Positions 58,325-64,000 of a DNA stretch of 64,000 nt are shown here, one piece after another. A program made the translations under genes and the position numbers. The notes beneath the pieces are model-generated. The model was not told the DNA's origin, did no database searches, and worked only from the letters and a program-made list of their open reading frames with translations. Positions within the stretch are counted from its first letter, which is position 1. Every line of letters starts with the position of its first letter. Source of the stretch: Isoetes taiwanensis (taxonomy: Eukaryota; Streptophyta; Lycopodiopsida; Isoetales; Isoetaceae); contig JAJEKV010000047.1 of the NCBI GenBank assembly GCA_021234155.1, forward strand, positions 9,090,033-9,154,032, read 5' to 3'.

Positions 58325-59120
58325 TAACCTTAGGGACCCTCGAATTCCCTAAGGTTTCAAACTTTTTCTTATTTAAGGTAACTTTAGGGTCACAGTTTTT
58401 GGTGGCGACATGGTGGCACCACCAAGGTCTACGCCCTGCTTCTGTTTTATGTTTTCTCGATCATGAAAGTTCCAAAGCAATGCTGACAGAGTGAGCGACT
58501 AATAACAAAGAAGCTTCAACGGATCACCGCTAATACATATAACTAAAGCTAAGGGAAGCTTCACTAGATCAAAGCTTCCTTTGGAAGCAGCTTCGTAGCA
58601 AAAATCCCCTTTCATGTGAAATCTCGCTTTTTTCATTGCCAGAACAGAGCTTCTTCGACTTTTGCCACATTGCGATGATCTCATCAATAGACATCAAATC
58701 AGAACTATAAATATTTGACTCGAAATGGCCACTTACATTGCGAGATTACCAAGTCCGATTCCTGCTCTTTAAAGGAAAATGATGCTATTTTTTCCGATAT
58801 ATCAGTTATAGCAATACGCACTATAGTAAAGTGTCCACTATGCATATCAATTTTAGTGTAGTGCGTGAATATGTTTATGGAAATAATTTCATGGTCCTAA
58901 TTGGAATATGGAAACGTCCATCTTGAGTTTAGAATTACTAATGTTATCATGTTGCCAGTATCTCTCGCCTTTCACTTTTTATTCACACCAATCCAAATAT
59001 GGAGTTTATCTGGAAAAACTTTGCCAATCCCTGTTCCAGTGCCGATACTCCTCGTTTGCCTTCAAATCAGGCAGGGAAAATTTGAGGGTCTGCGAAGGTT
59101 ACGGAGGGAAACTCTGGTCG
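58325..59120 (+). repeat. Diverged partial copy of block X
   Basis: 58325-58425 aligns with X1 26985-27085 (AACCT..GG.CCCT.GAA.TTCC, TTTAAGGT.A.TTTAGGGTC, GGTGGC.CCACCA). 59060-59110 aligns with X1 27460-27500 (GTTACGG.GG.AAACTC, TCGCAGGA). The spacing is longer here by roughly 300 bp. This shows that X contains a dispersed repeat older than the local duplication. Confidence 0.55.
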
Positions 59121-61855
59121 CAGGACTGGTAGAAACTTGTCCTAGCGTCCCTTTGCTTAATCTCTTCTTTGCTTTGCACTATCAATTTGCTCTTTTTCCC
59201 CTTCAATCCGTTTGGTTTTTCCTTTGTTTATTCTTCTTGTCTTGCTATCCCGGTCCATTTCCTCTATCCTTGCCCACCATTGGTTCTTCGTAGTCCACAG
59301 AGCCTGCATCATCGCTTGCATGATTGTAAATTGACTACAAAGCGACTGCAATGTTGAGCGACTGCAATGTTGAATCGCTTTGGTGCCGGAGTTAGGCTTG
59401 AGGAAGAACAAATAGGGGAATTCACAAAAAATGGATCGGCCATTACATTAATTCAAACCGCAAAAATATACAGGGATTTTGAGCCTACAACAGAAAATTT
59501 TGTCTTATCCCTACAATTCCTATTTCATGTGGGTAATAATGGTAACGCCACTTGTAGGAAAGAACAATAGGTAAGAACCACAAGGCCCCCAAAAACTAAC
59601 TTGCACTAATAATCACCATTGAAACCAATATAAGTATAGTTTTCCATACAAACAATTTATAATGTCTACAAAAACCATAATATTCTAAATCGTTGCTTCT
59701 TATAGCTTATTATTTATCCTAATTTTATATTTTAAAGTGGTTATTTGAAATTGTTATTAGTTCACGAGATGGTTTTTAACTATATGTTTTCAACGTTACT
59801 ATTTAGGATGCTTTGATATAGTAGTTGCCATTCTTCCAGGAGGTTATGGATGCACGGACTCGTTTGTGTCCTATGGGACGGTCTTGAACTGTCCTATGCA
59901 ATTGTACAGTCTACCAGCATGCTTATTACTGCTAAGGCCAATTGGTCTCCGTGGACGCTAAAAACCTATTCTATTCTATAGGTTTTTTGACATGGCTTTT
60001 TTGCTATCAAGTTTTTACCTACCAGTTTCAAAACCATACTGAGTTTTCCAAATGCATTATGGTCATTGATATAATTTTGTACTATATATTTAATTATCTT
60101 CTTGTTTCCTCTCTGCTATTCTAGTATTGCAATTTTTAAAATCAACAATGGCACTGAGCAGAACGTTTTGGAAGCATGGTTCTTTGCCACAAAATGATGC
60201 GGCCAGACTTTTTGTGCATCAAACAAACATGTTGCGTGAAGTCTTTGAAGCAATGTTCAGGCTTCTAGCACAATAGGGTTGAATCCTAAGCAACTTGAAT
60301 GTTGTCTTTTATGATGTATGGACAATACTTATTTGCTGACCCTGACCTGCCATGACCAAGGTTACGGGTTCAATGTCTCGTTGTGAAAGTGGCCATGATC
60401 ATTGTAAAGTTAATGGGGGAAGAACACACTTCAGCCATGTACAGTTGTATGGACGGGTTCCATCTAGTTGTGTGTCCCATAATTGGATTCTCGTGGACAT
60501 TAAAAATTGTATCTACCCATCCTCCCAGCCTAACAAACTCTCTAGGTAGGCTTATTTATTCAAGCTTCTCATTTATGTTGTCGATTTTAGTGCTTATATG
60601 CAGTTTCAAACCTTGTCGTGGTTGTAAAAGATATCATTCAATGTTTATATACTTAGCGGCCTGTTTTTTGAAATGTTTATCCTCCATAGAAAATATTAGC
60701 TTCCATAGCACGTTGTATAAGCTAGTAATGTGCATACATATGTTGCAATGGTTCTATTCAACATGAATAGAACCATCATTCTTGGGAAAGGGATGTCTTC
60801 TTCGGATCATGCCTCTTTTGGCAATTGAGGGCTCTGTTGACAAATCTTTCTACGCTCTGTTTCTCAAGCTGTATATCTGTTTCTACCTATCTTTGGTGGG
60901 AAATTTTGCTCTAACAAATTATATCATGTTAATGGTGCAGTTTTAAAATTGCAGGGAAATGTGGTGAAGCTAAACATTGAAAGGGATTTTCTACGTCATC
61001 ATGGAAGAAAGGTCAGAGACCCATTCAAAGCTTCTGCATTGGATTGTGCTTGGATTTATGCCCAGAAAAATATGGCATTGGGTTATACTTGCATTTTGTT
61101 CATTGATTGTGGCTAGGGCAATGGGTTCTACTTCTTATTAAGAGCCCTTAAACTTCTGAAGCAGCTAAAGCCATTTCAACTACCAATTCATTGCTTCGAC
61201 AAGAAATGATCAAGGAATTTAACTTTTTTGCTTCCAAGAAACAACAAAGCAGCAGTGCTATCTCAGTTATGACGGCATCGTTCCGAGAAAACTACGCACT
61301 TTTAAACAAGCATAACTTGACAATAATTCGCACAATGTTTATTGATTATGTTCTTTTATCCTCCTACTATCTTGCCTTTAATTTGTTTTTTTTTTTTTTA
61401 CCTTTGAATTATGAATTTTTTTTTACATATTATATATGGATATGAAAATGCTAGATACCTAGCTCGATCTATTTATCTACGCTTTTCGTGATGACAATTC
61501 AAGGAATCTATTAGGATGGCAATGGGCAGAAGCACTAGTACAATTAGCATTTGAAGCAATAACTCAAGATGGCTAAGAACATTTATTTGATGTGAGGCTT
61601 CCTAGATGGCTATTGGAAATTTATTAGGATTGGGGGATACCTAAAAATAAAAATAAAATGCCCAACTAGGCCTAGCTCCTAAGCAATGAGAGGGGGATGA
61701 TCGAGGGTTGGAGTAAATATTGGCCACCGTCATGATTGAACCACTCTAAAAACTGAAGAAAAAAAAACTTTGTCCCAAAAAAAAGTCTCTGTATTTTTGT
61801 GGTTCAATCAAACATAACAATGAATATACCGTGGATATGCCATGGATGTCTTATA
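59121..61855. other. No gene recognised
   Basis: AT-rich with long T-runs near 61388. Near 60355-60400 a GGTTACGGGTTCAATGTCTC word resembles a degenerate SINE B box, but no A box was placed. No domain-bearing ORF. Confidence 0.4.
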
Positions 61856-62097
61856 TTTTTTTTTCTAATATAATAAGAAAATAGCGTCCGTGAGTCTGTC
61901 TGTGAGTGAGTGAGTGAGTCTTCCACGTCCATCCGACGGTGGAGGAGGCGCCACGTGGCTTGATCTCGGCCGTCCGTGGGCCTTGGCGTCTCAAAAGCTC
62001 CCAAGTTTGATGGACAAAATTTTTTTGGTTTACCACGGACTCGAACCCTGGACATTGCCCCCCAAACCCCCCACCCTTACCACTAGACCAACCAGCC
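61856..62097 (-). mobile_element. tRNA-derived SINE, ~242 bp
   Basis: Read on the minus strand from 62097, the head has TGGTCTAGTGG (A box) at +8 to +18 and GGTTCGAGTCC (B box) at +51 to +61, exactly tRNA spacing. A tRNA-unrelated body follows, with GGCCGAGATCAAGCCACGTG, a (CTCA)n stretch and a terminal A-run (61864-61856). The presence of body and tail argues against a tRNA gene. No clear TSD was found. Such elements are transcribed by Pol III and mobilised by LINE machinery. Confidence 0.8.
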
Positions 62098-62149
62098 TTT
62101 TCTTAAAATAAAGGAAGTCCATGCTTAGTTAAGGCTGAGGCCTAATTAA

Positions 62150-64000
62150 TTCAAGGATTCTAGGATGTTCTAGAATGTTCTAGAATCTCTTGGAATGTTC
62201 TAGATTGTTCCAGGTGCCCATGGGTAAGCACCTCAGTCTAAAAATAGAAAGTTTCAGTCTAAAAATAGAAGTTTTTTTGAAACTTTGCAAATGCTCAAAA
62301 TAGAATGTCGTGGAATGTTCCAGGTGCTCATGGGTAAGCACCTCAGTCTAAAAATAGAAAGTTTCAGTCTAAAAATAGAAGTTTTTTGAAACTTTGCAAA
62401 TGCTCAAAATAGAATGTTCGAATGTTCCAAATGCTCATGGGTAAGCACCTCGGGCCTAAAAATAGAAAGTTTTTGAAACTTTGCAAATACTCAAAATAGA
62501 ATATTGTGGATCGTTCCGTGTGCTCATGGATAAGCACCCTCGCCTTAAAAAAATAGGAAGTTTCAGTCTAAAAAATAGAAAGTTTTTAAGACTTTGCAAA
62601 TGCTCAAAATAGAATGTTCGAATGTTGCAGATGCTCATGGGTAAACACCTCAATCCAAAATAGAAAGTTTTTTGAAACTTTGCAAATGCTCAAAAATAGA
62701 ATGTTCGAATGGTGTAGATGCCAATCTAAAAATAGAAAGCTTTAGTCTAAAAATGTAAAAACTCAAATAGAATGTCCTAGAATGTTTCAGATGCTCTAAG
62801 GTAAGCATCTCAGTCTAAAAATAGAAAATAAGGTAGTCTAAAAACAAAAACGTTTGCTAAAAACTTTGCAAAAAACTCAAAATAGAATGTTCTAGAATGT
62901 TCCAAATGCTATAGGGCAACCACCTATGCTCTAGAAGCACCTCAGCTAAAAAAATAAAAAGTTTCTTGAAACCTTGCAAATGCTCAAAATAGAATATTCG
63001 AGGTGATACTTTGAATTGGTATAATGGGTGTGCGTAAGCTTCACATGGGTGATACTTTAGAATTGACATACTTTAGAATTGTGCCTCATGGGCATGTATG
63101 AGTATGTTACTCATGAATAATACTTTGTAGGTGCTCATGGGTAAGCACCTCAGCCTAAAATAGAAAGTTTCAGCCTAAAAATAAAAAGTTTTTAAGACTT
63201 TGCAAATGCTCAAAATAGAATGTTCGAATGTTGCGATGCTCATGGGTAAACACCTCAATCCAAAAAATAGAAAGTTTTTGGAAACTTTGCAAATGCTCAA
63301 AATAGAATTTTCTGGAATGTTACAGATGTTCAAAGGTAAGCACCTCGGGTTTAAGAATAGAAAGCTTTAGTCTAAAAAATAAGAAAGTTTGCTTAAACTT
63401 TGTAAAAACTCAAATAGAATGTCCTAGAATGTTTCAGATGCTCTAGGGTAGGCATCTCATTCTAAAAATAGAAAGTACGGTAGTCTGAAAACAGAAAAGT
63501 TCGCTAAAACTTTGCAAAAACTCAAAATAGAATGTTCTAGGGTGTTCTAGATGCTATAGGGCAACCACCTATGCTCTAGAAGCACCTCTCAGCCTAAAAG
63601 TAGAAAGTTTCTTGAAACCTTGCAAATGCTCAAAATAGAATATTCTGAAGATGATACTTTGGAATTGATAGTAAGTGTGATGGGTATGATGGGTGTGTGT
63701 AAGCTTCACATGGGTGATACTTTAGAATTGACATACTTTAGAATTGTTAGTAGAGATAGTAGATGTGACCTCATGGGCATGTGTGAGTATGTTACTCATG
63801 AATGATACTTTGTTGATAATGGAATAGAGGGTTGAGCAAAGATGTGTGAATAAGACCTGTGGAAATACCATGGAGTGCAATAGATGTGAGTAAGATCCTC
63901 ATAGGTGATACTTTGGAATTGGTAGTGTTCTTCTCATGAGTGATACTTTAGAATTGGTAGTAGGGCATGTGTGTATATGGAGTTCCATGGTAGTAGGTGT
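62150..64000. repeat. Satellite-like array with higher-order organisation
   Basis: Units of about 90-130 bp share CTCAAAATAGAATGTTC, AGGTGCTCATGGGTAAGCAC and TCTAAAAATAGAAAGTTT. A higher-order period of roughly 610-650 bp is visible: GGGCAACCACCTATGCTCTA at 62914 recurs at 63559, and the GATACTTTAGAATTG block at 63050 recurs at about 63715. AGGTGCT...AGCACCT can pair as a small hairpin in most units. The array runs past the window end. ORFs inside are periodic artefacts. Confidence 0.85.

Noticed and set aside
60350-60560. Degenerate SINE with B box GGGTTCAATGTCTC
   Set aside because: No A box at the right distance and no tail; too weak to call.
62030-62100. tRNA gene on the minus strand
   Set aside because: A and B boxes are present, but no acceptor-stem closure or anticodon arm is convincing, and a ~170 bp body with A-tail follows; it is a SINE.

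Overview
This is nuclear DNA from a land plant. It holds one seven-exon gene with clean GT..AG introns, one long intron-less pentatricopeptide-repeat (PPR) gene, very low gene density and many transposable elements. The PPR protein is almost wholly built of 31-residue S-type repeats, a style common in seed-free plants. A fern or other seed-free vascular plant with a large, repeat-rich genome is my best guess, but it is an inference.

Layout. 1-4200: decayed LINE on the minus strand (YADD reverse transcriptase, endonuclease remnants), cut by the window edge. 4948-5704: three copies of a ~165 bp repeat. 9358-11291 (minus): intact UGNT1/SLC35D-like nucleotide-sugar transporter, 335 codons. 11.3-22.8 kb: mostly non-coding, with a microsatellite, a hairpin-unit array (18.84-19.92 kb) and a few unassigned short ORFs. 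22.86-23.62 kb: a likely two-exon hypothetical gene.

23.6-46.6 kb is the most remarkable part, with the architecture X-Y-Z-Y-X. Y (28975-31894 and 38023-41307) look like the LTRs of one minus-strand LTR retrotransposon with internal region Z. X (23633-28970 and 41308-46629) is a 5.3 kb direct duplication of host sequence that abuts the two outer LTR ends. The simplest pre-insertion locus is W-X-V, with W the hypothetical gene and V the PPR upstream region. The whole therefore looks like a retroelement insertion flanked by a 5.3 kb 'target duplication', or else an assembly artefact that mimics one.

47847-49862 (plus): a 671-residue SS-type PPR protein ending inside its E1 motif, followed by a MITE-like element. 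51141-52815: Mutator-like non-autonomous transposon with long terminal inverted repeats, a TSD, GTGATTCC iterons and a captured piece of a leucine-rich-repeat gene. 54.97-56.77 kb: two 5'-truncated LINE tails of one family on opposite strands. 58.3-59.1 kb: a diverged copy of part of X. 61856-62097: a tRNA-derived SINE with exact A and B boxes. 62.15-64.0 kb: a higher-order satellite-like array running off the window.

Only two genes are confidently functional in outline: the sugar-nucleotide transporter (Golgi/ER membrane) and the PPR protein (organelle RNA metabolism). They show no functional link. The rest is mainly the record of transposition and duplication.
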